Assembly: GCA_964585575.1 (NCBI GenBank)
Contig: CAZPEM010000063.1
Coordinates: forward strand, 1 to 17,823
From: UBA4655 sp964585575
Lineage (GTDB): Bacteria; Planctomycetota; Planctomycetia; Pirellulales; UBA1268
DNA: 17,823 bases
Direction: 5' to 3'
The number at the start of each line of letters is the position of its first letter. Position 1 is the stretch's first letter. A program made the position numbers and the translations under genes. Shown here piece by piece: positions 1 to 6,992 of this stretch. The notes beneath the pieces are model-generated. The model ran no database searches. It had not been told where the DNA came from and saw only the letters and a program-made list of their open reading frames with translations.

Positions 1-1355
1 AAGCTCCCCTCGCCCGTGGCGGCGGCGAGGGCTTCCTCCACCCGATGGTTGCGGGGAATCACCCAGGGATTCACCGCTGCCATCAGCGCGGCCGCGCTGC
101 TCAGCGGCCGTCCCTCCCGGCCCAGCCGCTCGAGCCAGCGGGCCTGCCATGCGGCAAACGCCGGCTGACGGTAGCAGTCGTTTGCCGCCCGCTCGGCAGT
201 GATTGGTTCGATCATCGAGCCAAGATCGCGAAATGTGTTCGTCCAATCGGCCCGGGCCGCGTGCATCCACGCGAGCAGCTCCGCGATCAGCTCCGCGTCG
301 CCCGACTCCTCCGTCTCGAGCCCGAGCTTCGCCCGCATGCCGGAAAGCCAGGACCGCTCGAAGGCGGCTGAAAATCCCTGGATCGCGTCGGTGGCGATCG
401 CGATCGCCGTGTCGGCATCCGGATCCAAGAGCGTCAGGAGCGTCTCGGCGAAGCGTGCGAGATTCCACTGGGCAATCGCAGGCTGATTGCCGTAGGCATA
501 GCGGCCATGGGCGTCGATCGAGCTGAAGACGGTGGCGGGATCGTAGGCATCCATGAAAGCGCACGGGCCGTAGTCGATCGATTCGCCGGAGATCGCCATG
601 TTGTCGGTGTTCATCACGCCATGCACGAAGCCCACGTGCTGCCAGCGGGCGATCAGGGCCGCCTGCCGATCGATCACGGCGACGAGGAACTCGCGGTATT
701 TCTCCGGGGCTTCGGCGGAAATCTCGGGGTAGTGCCGGGCGATCGCATGATCGGCAAGCGCCCGCAGCGTCTCGGGATCGCGGCGGGCGGCATACTCGAA
801 CGTGCCGACGCGGATGTGGCTTGCGGCCACGCGGGTGAGCACCGCGCCGGCCAATGGGGTCGTGCGGTAGACCGTCTCGCCGGTCGTGACGACCGCGAGG
901 CTCCGCGTGGTCGGGATGCCGAGGGCGTGCATCGCCTCGCTGATGATGTATTCGCGGAGCATCGGCCCGAGTGCCGCCAGGCCGTCGCCGTTTCGTGAAA
1001 ACATCGTCCGCCCGGCGCCCTTGAGCTGGATGTCGAACCGCCCGCCCGAGGGTGAGAGCTGCTCGCCAAGCAGGATCGCCCGGCCGTCGCCGAGCATCGT
1101 GAAGTGGCCGTATTGGTGGCCCGCGTAGGCCTGGGCGATCGGCTCCGCCCCGGCGGGCAGGGTCTGGCCCGAGAAGGCCGCCGCCGTGGCCGCGTCGGCC
1201 GCGTCGCCGCAGGAGAGCCCGAGCGATTCCGCGAGGCGGCGGTTGAGGATCGACACCCTCGGCGCACGAAATCGGGCCGGCTGTGCGGCCGCAAAAAGCG
1301 TGGCCGGCAGCCGGGCGAACGAGTTGTCGAAGTTCCAGCCGGTCGGGCCGCTCAC
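1..1355 (-). CDS. selO: Protein adenylyltransferase SelO (YdiU/UPF0061), C-terminus cut by window edge
   Basis: SelO is a pseudokinase-fold enzyme that transfers AMP from ATP to hydroxyl side chains of target proteins and is linked to redox stress responses. 451 codons are visible against roughly 480-490 for the family, so only the last few dozen residues are missing. Family signatures seen: N-terminal NSFARLP near 11-17, YAGHQYGHF at 77-85, the nucleotide-site lysine in LKGAGRT (K112), and the active-site stretch HGVMNTDNM at 245-253 followed by DYGP (D251, N252 and D261 match the catalytic/metal residues of characterised SelO). Near the edge NPWVIPRNHRVEEAL is another hallmark. The GTG at 1355 is chosen because AAAGGA lies 7 bases upstream and no better start is in frame. 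The gene is monocistronic as far as can be seen and diverges from the sigma factor gene. The family call is very secure; the substrate is unknown. Confidence 0.96.
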   Translation of the reverse strand, partial: MSGPTGWNFDNSFARLPATLFAAAQPARFRAPRVSILNRRLAESLGLSCGDAADAATAAAFSGQTLPAGAEPIAQAYAGHQYGHFTMLGDGRAILLGEQLSPSGGRFDIQLKGAGRTMFSRNGDGLAALGPMLREYIISEAMHALGIPTTRSLAVVTTGETVYRTTPLAGAVLTRVAASHIRVGTFEYAARRDPETLRALADHAIARHYPEISAEAPEKYREFLVAVIDRQAALIARWQHVGFVHGVMNTDNMAISGESIDYGPCAFMDAYDPATVFSSIDAHGRYAYGNQPAIAQWNLARFAETLLTLLDPDADTAIAIATDAIQGFSAAFERSWLSGMRAKLGLETEESGDAELIAELLAWMHAARADWTNTFRDLGSMIEPITAERAANDCYRQPAFAAWQARWLERLGREGRPLSSAAALMAAVNPWVIPRNHRVEEALAAATGEGS

Positions 1356-1517
1356 GGAGATGTCCTTTCGTTTGGCGGGATTTTTGCCGCCGCGAGGCCG
1401 TTCGGTTAGCGGGCCGGGGCCGGTGCGGTTCTCCCGAAGTGAACGAATGCGACGGCCGATAATAGGAAGTGCCGACGGGTTCGCCACTCTCACCGAATCG
1501 TATCAGCCTTTGCAGTT

Positions 1518-1548
1518 TCGGCCGTTTCAGGATCGGCCACTTTCAGGG
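1518..1548 (+). repeat. Imperfect direct repeat upstream of the sigma factor gene
   Basis: TCGGCCGTTTCAGG (1518-1531) recurs as TCGGCCACTTTCAGG (1534-1548), one substitution and one inserted base apart, 16 bases start to start. It lies in the selO/sigma-factor divergent gap of 258 bases. The spacing is a little over one helical turn, so it could be a paired activator or repressor site, but no known factor is recognised. Confidence 0.4.
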
Positions 1549-1560
1549 GAGCCCTGGGCG

Positions 1561-1575
1561 TGCTGGAGTCCAGCA
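1561..1575. promoter_or_regulatory. Perfect inverted repeat ahead of the sigma factor start
   Basis: TGCTGGA-G-TCCAGCA is a perfect 7-base inverted repeat with one central base. It lies 39-53 bases before the preferred GTG start at 1614, the usual place for an operator near a promoter. It could also form a short hairpin in the leader. A start at GTG 1560 would put it inside the coding region, but that start has no convincing ribosome site. Confidence 0.4.
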
Positions 1576-1613
1576 TGCGGCTTCCTACGTGCGACTGTCA
1601 GGAAGCCACTACC

Positions 1614-2678
1614 GTGATTGCATCAGTCAAACAGTTTGCGGCCCGCATCGATCGCAAGCCCACCCGCGGTGATCTCAAGCCGGGCCGCGCCGTTCGCAAG
1701 CAGAGCCGGGCTGATCTGAAGCAGAGCCGGGCCAAGCCCAAGCGGCCCGTCTCTGCCAAGACCCTCGCGAAGCGGAAAGCACTCCTCGAGCAGCGGCGGC
1801 AGGGATTCTTCGAGCGGCCGATCGAGTATGTGCCCTGCCGGCAGTTCCTGAAGAAGGATGCGGAGAAGCTCGCGAGCACGCCTCCCGAGGATGCGAAGGT
1901 CCCGCTCGACCAGCGGGCGGCCCAGGCGACGCCCACCGGCTCGCTCACGCCCTACGTCGCCGAGCTCTACCGCACCCGGCTGCTCTCGAAGGACGAGGAG
2001 CAGTATTACTTCCGCCGGATGAACTGGCTGAAATTCCGTGCCGCGACCGCGAGGGGCCGGCTCGACCGCAAGCGGGCCACGCTCCGCCAGATTCGCGAGA
2101 TCGAAAGCTGGCTCGACGAGTCGGAGGCGGTGAAGTCGATCATCATCTCCTCCAATCTCCGGCTCGTCGTCTCGATCGCGAAGAAGTTCGTCGATCCAAA
2201 CAACTCGTTCGAGGAGCTCGTGAGCGAGGGCAACGTCGCCCTTATCCGCTCGGTCGAGAAGTTCAACTTCGCGCTCGGCAACCGTTTCAGCACCTACGCG
2301 ACCTACGCCATCCAGCGGATTTTCTTCAGGCTCACGAAGAAGGTCTGGCAGCAGCGGCAGCGGTTCGTTTCCGACGATGCCGTGCTCGCGGGCATGTCGT
2401 CCCAGGAGGGTTCCGAGCATCGGCTGACTCCGAATCAGGTCGATTCGCTCAAGGAGACGTTCGCCGCCTTCCTCGATGCTCTCGAGCCGCGGGAGCGGGA
2501 GATCGTCGTGGCCAGGTTTGGCTTCGACGGCCAGGAGCCGCGGACCTTCCGTGAGCTCGGGGCCGAAATGGGTGTCTGCAAGGAGCGGATCCGGCAGATC
2601 CAGGGACGGGCGATGGAGAAGCTGAGGGCGATGGCCGACGAGGTCAAGCTCGGGCAGACCGTCGATAACTGGATCTAG
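1614..2678 (+). CDS. Sigma-70 family RNA polymerase sigma factor, planctomycete type
   Basis: This is a promoter-recognition subunit of RNA polymerase, about 354 residues. Region 1.2-like sequence (TPYVAELYRTRLLSKDEE) begins near residue 111. Region 2 starts at SNLRLVVSIAKKF (about 180) and includes EELVSEGNVALIRSVEKF and FSTYATYAIQR. Region 4 has LEPREREIVVARFGF (from about 290) and an HTH with CKERIRQIQ. Only about 30 residues separate region 2.4 from region 4, so a normal region 3 is absent, as in several planctomycete sigma factors. The first 65 residues are very rich in Lys/Arg and contain near-repeats (LKPGRA, KQSRA, LKQSRA). GTG 1614 is preferred because GGAAG lies 8 bases upstream; GTG 1560 and ATG 1575 are in-frame alternatives. 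It is likely cotranscribed with the SDR gene 9 bases downstream. It is not the standard housekeeping RpoD, and its regulon is unknown. Confidence 0.9.
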   Translation: MIASVKQFAARIDRKPTRGDLKPGRAVRKQSRADLKQSRAKPKRPVSAKTLAKRKALLEQRRQGFFERPIEYVPCRQFLKKDAEKLASTPPEDAKVPLDQRAAQATPTGSLTPYVAELYRTRLLSKDEEQYYFRRMNWLKFRAATARGRLDRKRATLRQIREIESWLDESEAVKSIIISSNLRLVVSIAKKFVDPNNSFEELVSEGNVALIRSVEKFNFALGNRFSTYATYAIQRIFFRLTKKVWQQRQRFVSDDAVLAGMSSQEGSEHRLTPNQVDSLKETFAAFLDALEPREREIVVARFGFDGQEPRTFRELGAEMGVCKERIRQIQGRAMEKLRAMADEVKLGQTVDNWI

Positions 2679-2687
2679 CGGGGTTCC

Positions 2688-3416
2688 ATGCAGCGGGTCT
2701 TCATCCTCGGCGGATCGGGCGGCATCGGCACGGCCCTGGCACGGTCCCTCGTCGCCGACGGCCACCGCGTGTTCCTCGCGGGCCGAAACGCGACCGGCGT
2801 TTCGACGCTCGCCGCAGAGCTCGGCATGCCGTGGGCGATCGTCGAAGGAACCGACCCTGACGCCATCGATGCCTCCGCCGACACGGCGGCGAGCGAGCTC
2901 GGCGGCCTCACGGGAATCGCCTGCTGCGTCGGGTCGCTTCTGCTCAAGCCCGCGCACCTGACGACCACCGCCGAATGGCGGGCCACGCTCTCGGCCAATC
3001 TCGATTCCGCCTTCGGATGCGTGCGGGCGGCGGGCCGACTCATGAAGACCGACGGAGGATCGGTCGTGCTCGTTTCGAGCGCGGCCGCTCGGATCGGACT
3101 TGCCAACCACGAGGCGATCGCCGCCGCGAAGGCCGGGATCATCGGCCTCGTCATCTCGGCGGCGGCGACCTACGCCCGGCAGCGGATCCGGTTCAACGCC
3201 GTCGCACCCGGCCTCACGCGGACGCCGCTCACGAAGGGGCTCGTGGCGAGCGAGCTTGCGGAGAAGGCCTCGATCGGGATGCACCCGCTCGGCCGGCTCG
3301 GCGAGCCGGAGGAGGTGGCCTCCGCGATCGCCTGGCTGCTCGATCCCCGGCAGGGCTTCGTGACGGCGCAGGTGATCGGCGTCGACGGCGGCCTCGCCGA
3401 CGTGAAGGCCCGGTGA
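2688..3416 (+). CDS. SDR-fold protein lacking the catalytic tyrosine
   Basis: This 242-residue protein has the short-chain dehydrogenase/reductase Rossmann fold. The cofactor loop GGSGGIG (residues 8-14) replaces the usual TGxxxGxG. Asn104 (in LSANLDS), Ser130/131 and Lys148 are in place, and the C-terminal half has FNAVAPGL and a terminal VDGG segment, as in classical SDRs. At the YxxxK site the sequence reads IAAAK, so the catalytic Tyr is Ile144; the codon ATC at 3117-3119 confirms this. AGR at 31-33 may favour NADP(H), but this is weak. The enzyme may work differently from normal SDRs or act as a cofactor-binding regulator; the substrate cannot be named. It begins 9 bases after the sigma factor stop, with only a short G-run as ribosome site, so translational coupling is likely. 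Confidence 0.88.
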   Translation: MQRVFILGGSGGIGTALARSLVADGHRVFLAGRNATGVSTLAAELGMPWAIVEGTDPDAIDASADTAASELGGLTGIACCVGSLLLKPAHLTTTAEWRATLSANLDSAFGCVRAAGRLMKTDGGSVVLVSSAAARIGLANHEAIAAAKAGIIGLVISAAATYARQRIRFNAVAPGLTRTPLTKGLVASELAEKASIGMHPLGRLGEPEEVASAIAWLLDPRQGFVTAQVIGVDGGLADVKAR

Positions 3417-3422
3417 GGGCGA

Positions 3423-3480
3423 GCCCCTCACGCTCAACTCTGCTGGTTCGGGGCTGTCCGTGCCCCTCACGGTCAACCCG
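3423..3480 (+). repeat. Interspersed intergenic repeat, copy A
   Basis: This intergenic stretch resembles the repeats at 17457-17503 and 17619-17665. Shared blocks are GCCCCTCACG, CTGCTGGTTCGGGGC and CACGGTCAACCCG (CACGGCCAACCCG in the other copies). It holds about one and a half units and has lost roughly 9 bases in one unit. GGGGC and GCCCC flank a 7-base loop, giving a possible small hairpin. It follows the SDR stop directly, so it could act as a transcript end. No coding role is seen. Confidence 0.6.
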
Positions 3481-3546
3481 AGAAGGAAAAACCGGATGCG
3501 GCTTTCGTTGGTGCAGGGAGCGGGCCTGGACGGTATCGTCCAGGGC

Positions 3547-4863
3547 ATGAAAACCCCCTCCACGCCCGCGCCGACGTTTCGTCTCTGGCTCATGATGGTG
3601 CTCGAGTTCGCGATCTGGGGGGCGTGGCTGCCCTTGATCTGGGGCACCATGGGGAAGGACGGCCTCGACTTCAGCGATTCCCAGATTGCCTGGGTCGGCA
3701 GCGGCTTCGCGATCGCGTCGATCGTCGGCATCTTCTTCTCGAGCCAGGCCGCGGACCGAACGTTCGCGGCCGAGAAGTTCATGGCCTTCAGTCACCTCGT
3801 CGGCGGCCTGGCGATCCTCGCCATGTACTGGGCGAGGGAGATCGCGGCGGCGGTCGGCCTGGGAGCGAACGTGTTCCCGGTGTTCTTCGGCCTGATGCTC
3901 GCGCACTCGCTGATGTATGTGCCCACGATCTCGGTCTCAAACTCGATCGCCTTCACCCACATGCAGGACGCGCGGAGGGAGTTTGGCATCGTGCGGATGG
4001 GGGGCACGATCGGCTGGATCCTCGCCGCCTGGCCACTGTTCTTTCTCCTCAAGGGCAAGGAGGGGGTCGCGGCCGTGGAGGCCAGCCGGGGGATTTTTCT
4101 CGTCGCCGGCATCACGTCCCTGGTGCTCGCGGGCTACAGCCTGACGCTGCCGCACACGCCGCCGAAGCGGTCCACCGGCGGCGGCATCGCCGGGATCGCC
4201 TGGCTGAAGGCGGCTGGCTACCTGTCATACCGGTATCTGCTCGTGCTCTTCGTCGTCACGTTCATCGATGCCGTGATCCACAACGGCTACTTCAAGCTGG
4301 CGGACGACTTTTTGGAGAAGGGTGTCGGCCTGCAGAAGGCCTGGATCATGCCGGTGATGAGCATCGGGCAGGTGGCCGAGATCCTCACGATGGCCTGTCT
4401 CGGCGGCGTGCTGGCGAAGCTCGGCTGGAAGACGACCATGCTCCTCGGCATCCTCGGCCACGCCGTCCGCTTCGCCGTGTTTGCCTTCCTGCCGCAGAAC
4501 CAGGCGGTGATCATCGCCGTGCAGGTGCTCCACGGCATCTGCTACGCCTTCTTCTTCGCCACGCTCTACATCTTCATCGACGCCGCCTTCCCCAAGGACG
4601 TGCGAAGCAGCGCGCAGAGCCTGTTCAACCTGCTCGTGCTCGGCCTCGGCGACCTTGCGGCAAACTGGCTCTTCTTCCCGCTCCGCACCCTGCTCACGGC
4701 CGCCGACGGCACGGTGGACTACCGCCGGCTCTTCCTCGTGCCGACCTTCATGGCGCTGGCCGCGGCCGCGGTGCTGCTGGTGTTCTTCTGGCCCCCTCGC
4801 TGGCTGGCGACCGCCGCCGAGGCCGAGGACGATCCCGAGACCGAGCCGCAGCTGGTCGCCTGA
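3547..4863 (+). CDS. MFS permease of the nucleoside:H+ symporter type (NupG-like)
   Basis: This is a proton-coupled inner-membrane transporter of about 438 residues with roughly 12 hydrophobic helices. It fits the Nuc_H_symport family: the first helix reads LMMVLEFAIWGAWLPL, and the family segment SNSIAFTHMQD is followed by REFGIVRMGGTIGWILA before helix 5 or 6. Planctomycetes often carry this family, and some members may carry sugars or other solutes, so nucleoside transport is only a likely role. ATG 3547 is chosen because it puts the first helix about 12 residues in, as in relatives. ATG 3496 is in frame, has a better ribosome site (AAGGA 8 bases upstream) and would add 17 residues. The last 15 residues are acidic and cytoplasmic. 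A short inverted repeat (GGACG-GTAT-CGTCC) lies between the two candidate starts. Confidence 0.87.
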   Translation: MKTPSTPAPTFRLWLMMVLEFAIWGAWLPLIWGTMGKDGLDFSDSQIAWVGSGFAIASIVGIFFSSQAADRTFAAEKFMAFSHLVGGLAILAMYWAREIAAAVGLGANVFPVFFGLMLAHSLMYVPTISVSNSIAFTHMQDARREFGIVRMGGTIGWILAAWPLFFLLKGKEGVAAVEASRGIFLVAGITSLVLAGYSLTLPHTPPKRSTGGGIAGIAWLKAAGYLSYRYLLVLFVVTFIDAVIHNGYFKLADDFLEKGVGLQKAWIMPVMSIGQVAEILTMACLGGVLAKLGWKTTMLLGILGHAVRFAVFAFLPQNQAVIIAVQVLHGICYAFFFATLYIFIDAAFPKDVRSSAQSLFNLLVLGLGDLAANWLFFPLRTLLTAADGTVDYRRLFLVPTFMALAAAAVLLVFFWPPRWLATAAEAEDDPETEPQLVA

Positions 4864-4958
4864 TCCCTGGGGCGTGATTCCCGGCCCGGCGGGGGGTTTC
4901 CGGGGTTCTGATCCCCCTTGCTCCGTTCGCCCCGAATCCCTACCCTCCCGCCCTCCTC

Positions 4959-4984
4959 GCCCAGAACACAAGCCCAGAACACAA
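4959..4984 (+). repeat. Tandem 13-base duplication before lpxD
   Basis: GCCCAGAACACAA occurs twice back to back, followed by the related ACACAGAGG. It lies 38 bases before the lpxD start in the 158-base gap after the permease gene. It is AC-rich against a very GC-rich background and would fall in or near the lpxD leader. No function is recognised. No strong terminator or promoter is seen in the rest of this gap. Confidence 0.6.
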
Positions 4985-5021
4985 ACACAGAGGCGAGGCG
5001 GATTCCAGGGAGGCGATTCCG

Positions 5022-6074
5022 ATGGCAACCACGCTCGTCGCGCTCGCGGAGAGGATCAAGGGAACGCTCGTCGGCGACGGTGCGGTCGCCGTGACGGGGG
5101 CCGCCACGCTCGAGACGGCGGGCCCGCAGGAGGTCGCGCTCGTCGATGCACCAGACAAGCTCCACCTGCTCTCGCGGAGCAGGGCGGCCGCGGCCGTCGT
5201 GCCGCGGGGCAGCGGGCCGCTCGACCGGCCGACGATCGAGGTGGACGACGTCCACGCGGCGTTCGCCGAACTGATCCTGCTCCATCGCCCGCCGCGGAAG
5301 ACGGCCCGCATCGGCGCGAGCCCGCTCGCGTTCGTCGATCCCTCGGCGAGTCTTGCCGAAGACGTCGACGTCCATCCCTTCGCGACCATCGGCCCGGAGG
5401 CCGTGATCGGCCGGGGGGCGACGATCCATTCCGGCGCCCGTATCGGCGCCGGCTGCCGGATCGGCGATGGAGCCACCATCCATCCCAACGCCGTGCTCTA
5501 CGACGATACGGTCGTCGGCAACCGCGCGATCGTCCACGCCAACGCCGTGCTCGGTTCGAACGGCTTCGGCTACCGCGTCGCCGACGGCGGCTACCGGCTT
5601 TCGGCGCAGCTCGGCTGGGTGGAGGTCGGCGACGACGTCGAGATCGGCGCCGGCACGACGATCGACCGCGGCACTTACGGCCCCACGTCGATCGGCCGCG
5701 GCACGAAGATCGACAATCTCGTGCAGATCGCCCACAACTGCCGCATCGGCAGCGACAACATGATCTGCTCGCAGGTGGGCGTGGCCGGCAGCACCTCCAC
5801 CGGCGAATGGGTCGTGATGGCCGGCCAGTGCGGCGTCCGCGACCACGTGCACATCGGCGACCGTGCCATCCTCGGCGCCCGCTCGGGCGTGTCGAACGAC
5901 GTGCCGGCGAAGACGACGGTGCTCGGCGAGCCGGCGATCGAACTGAGGGAACGGAAGCTCCAGCTCGCCACCATCAGCAAGCTGCCGGAGATGCGGAAGG
6001 CGATCAAGTCGCTCGACGAGAGGGTCGCCGCGGTCGAGCGGGCTTCCGCGGAAAAGCAGGCGGAGGCGGCCTGA
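5022..6074 (+). CDS. lpxD: UDP-3-O-(3-hydroxyacyl)glucosamine N-acyltransferase LpxD
   Basis: LpxD adds the second (N-linked) hydroxyacyl chain from acyl-ACP to UDP-3-O-acylglucosamine, the third step of lipid A synthesis, in the cytoplasm. The protein has 350 residues, a normal length. Residues 1-100 match the uridine-binding N-terminal domain. Residues 105-300 form a left-handed beta-helix of hexapeptide repeats with frequent [IV]G at turns. The catalytic His lies in QIAHNCRIG (His238). The C-terminal LPEMRKAIKSLDERV segment is a short coiled helix, as in other LpxD proteins. The ATG is supported by GGGAGG about 9 bases upstream. The stop is 2 bases before the lpxI start, so the two are surely coexpressed. 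fabZ and lpxA, often found beside lpxD, are absent here. Confidence 0.96.
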   Translation: MATTLVALAERIKGTLVGDGAVAVTGAATLETAGPQEVALVDAPDKLHLLSRSRAAAAVVPRGSGPLDRPTIEVDDVHAAFAELILLHRPPRKTARIGASPLAFVDPSASLAEDVDVHPFATIGPEAVIGRGATIHSGARIGAGCRIGDGATIHPNAVLYDDTVVGNRAIVHANAVLGSNGFGYRVADGGYRLSAQLGWVEVGDDVEIGAGTTIDRGTYGPTSIGRGTKIDNLVQIAHNCRIGSDNMICSQVGVAGSTSTGEWVVMAGQCGVRDHVHIGDRAILGARSGVSNDVPAKTTVLGEPAIELRERKLQLATISKLPEMRKAIKSLDERVAAVERASAEKQAEAA

Positions 6075-6076
6075 CC

Positions 6077-6970
6077 ATGCTCGCGGGCGAGACGATCGGG
6101 ATCCTTGCCGGCTGGGGCCGGTATCCGGTGGCTGTCGCCGAGGCGATCCGGCGGCATGGCGGCCGCACGGCCGTGCTCGCGATCCGCGGCCACGCCGACC
6201 AGGAACTCGGGCGGTGCGCCGACGTCTTCGGCGAGGTGGGCGTCGCGGAGATCGGCAAGGCGGTCGCGTTCTTCCGGCGTGCCGGATGCCTGCGGGCGAC
6301 GATGGCGGGCAAGATCCACAAGACGAAGCTCTTCGCGAAGGGCGCCTGGCGTCACCTCCTGCCCGATTGGACGGGCCTCAAGACCTTCTGGCCGCACTTC
6401 GTTTCGCGGAAGACCGACAACCGCGACGACTCGCTCCTCTCCGCGATCGCGATGGCCTTCGATTCGGGCGGCGTGCGGATCTGCCCGGCCACCGACTTCG
6501 CCCCCGAGCTGCTCGCCGCCGGCGGAGTGCTTGCGGGCCCCCGTCTCGCGCCGGCGAAGCTCGCCGACATCGCCTTCGGCTGGCGGCTGGCGAAAGAGCT
6601 TGGCAGGCTCGACATCGGCCAGACCGTCGTGGTCCGCAACCGCGCCCCGATCGCCCTGGAAGCGATCGAGGGGACGGACGAATGCATCCGCCGCGCCGGC
6701 AGGCTCTGCGCCACCGGAGGGCTCGTCGTCGTGAAGGTCGCCAAGCCGCAGCAGGACGAGCGGTTCGACATGCCGACGATCGGCATCGGCACGCTGCAAT
6801 CGCTCAAGGCGGCCGGGGCGAGCGTGCTGGTGATCGAGGCGGGGCGGACGATCCTCGTCGACCGCGACGAGCTTTTCGCCTTCGCCGACCGCTCCGCGAT
6901 CACGATCGCGAGCTGCCACGACCGCCTCGGCGAGGCGATGCTCCCCGACATGCGTTCCGATGCCGCCTGA
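6077..6970 (+). CDS. lpxI: UDP-2,3-diacylglucosamine pyrophosphatase LpxI (DUF1009)
   Basis: LpxI hydrolyses UDP-2,3-diacylglucosamine to lipid X (2,3-diacylglucosamine-1-phosphate) and UMP, replacing the unrelated LpxH in many bacteria. The 297-residue protein matches the family in length and motifs: N-terminal IGILAGWGRYPV (residues 7-18), MAGKIHKTKLF (76-86), DNRDDSLLSAIA (114-125), the EGTD motif at 198-201, and the signature KPQQDERFDMPTIG (223-236), which contains the conserved aspartates (D227, D231). The start at ATG 6077 is 2 bases after lpxD, so translation is probably coupled. Two consecutive-pathway genes side by side support the call, although the LpxA, LpxC and LpxB steps must lie elsewhere. 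Confidence 0.95.
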   Translation: MLAGETIGILAGWGRYPVAVAEAIRRHGGRTAVLAIRGHADQELGRCADVFGEVGVAEIGKAVAFFRRAGCLRATMAGKIHKTKLFAKGAWRHLLPDWTGLKTFWPHFVSRKTDNRDDSLLSAIAMAFDSGGVRICPATDFAPELLAAGGVLAGPRLAPAKLADIAFGWRLAKELGRLDIGQTVVVRNRAPIALEAIEGTDECIRRAGRLCATGGLVVVKVAKPQQDERFDMPTIGIGTLQSLKAAGASVLVIEAGRTILVDRDELFAFADRSAITIASCHDRLGEAMLPDMRSDAA

Positions 6971-6980
6971 TCGATCGGGC

Positions 6981-6986
6981 TATACT
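6981..6986 (+). promoter_or_regulatory. Possible -10 box (TATACT) of a leaderless promoter
   Basis: TATACT matches the bacterial -10 consensus at 5 of 6 positions and ends 6 bases before the ATG at 6993. A transcript starting there would have almost no leader, and no ribosome site precedes the ATG. A clear -35 box is not visible. This may give the methyltransferase gene its own promoter besides read-through from lpxDI. Confidence 0.4.
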
Positions 6987-6992
6987 CGCCCC

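Noticed and set aside
1623..3782. Very long minus-strand open frame (719 codons) opposite the sigma factor, SDR and MFS genes
   Set aside because: It is low-complexity Arg/Gly/Glu-rich sequence typical of antisense frames in GC-rich DNA, with no family motifs, while the plus-strand frames carry clear domains.
4655..6076. Upstream open extension of the lpxI frame
   Set aside because: The frame is open by chance through the MFS end and lpxD. LpxI homology begins at ATG 6077 and the upstream translation is Arg/Pro-rich shadow sequence.
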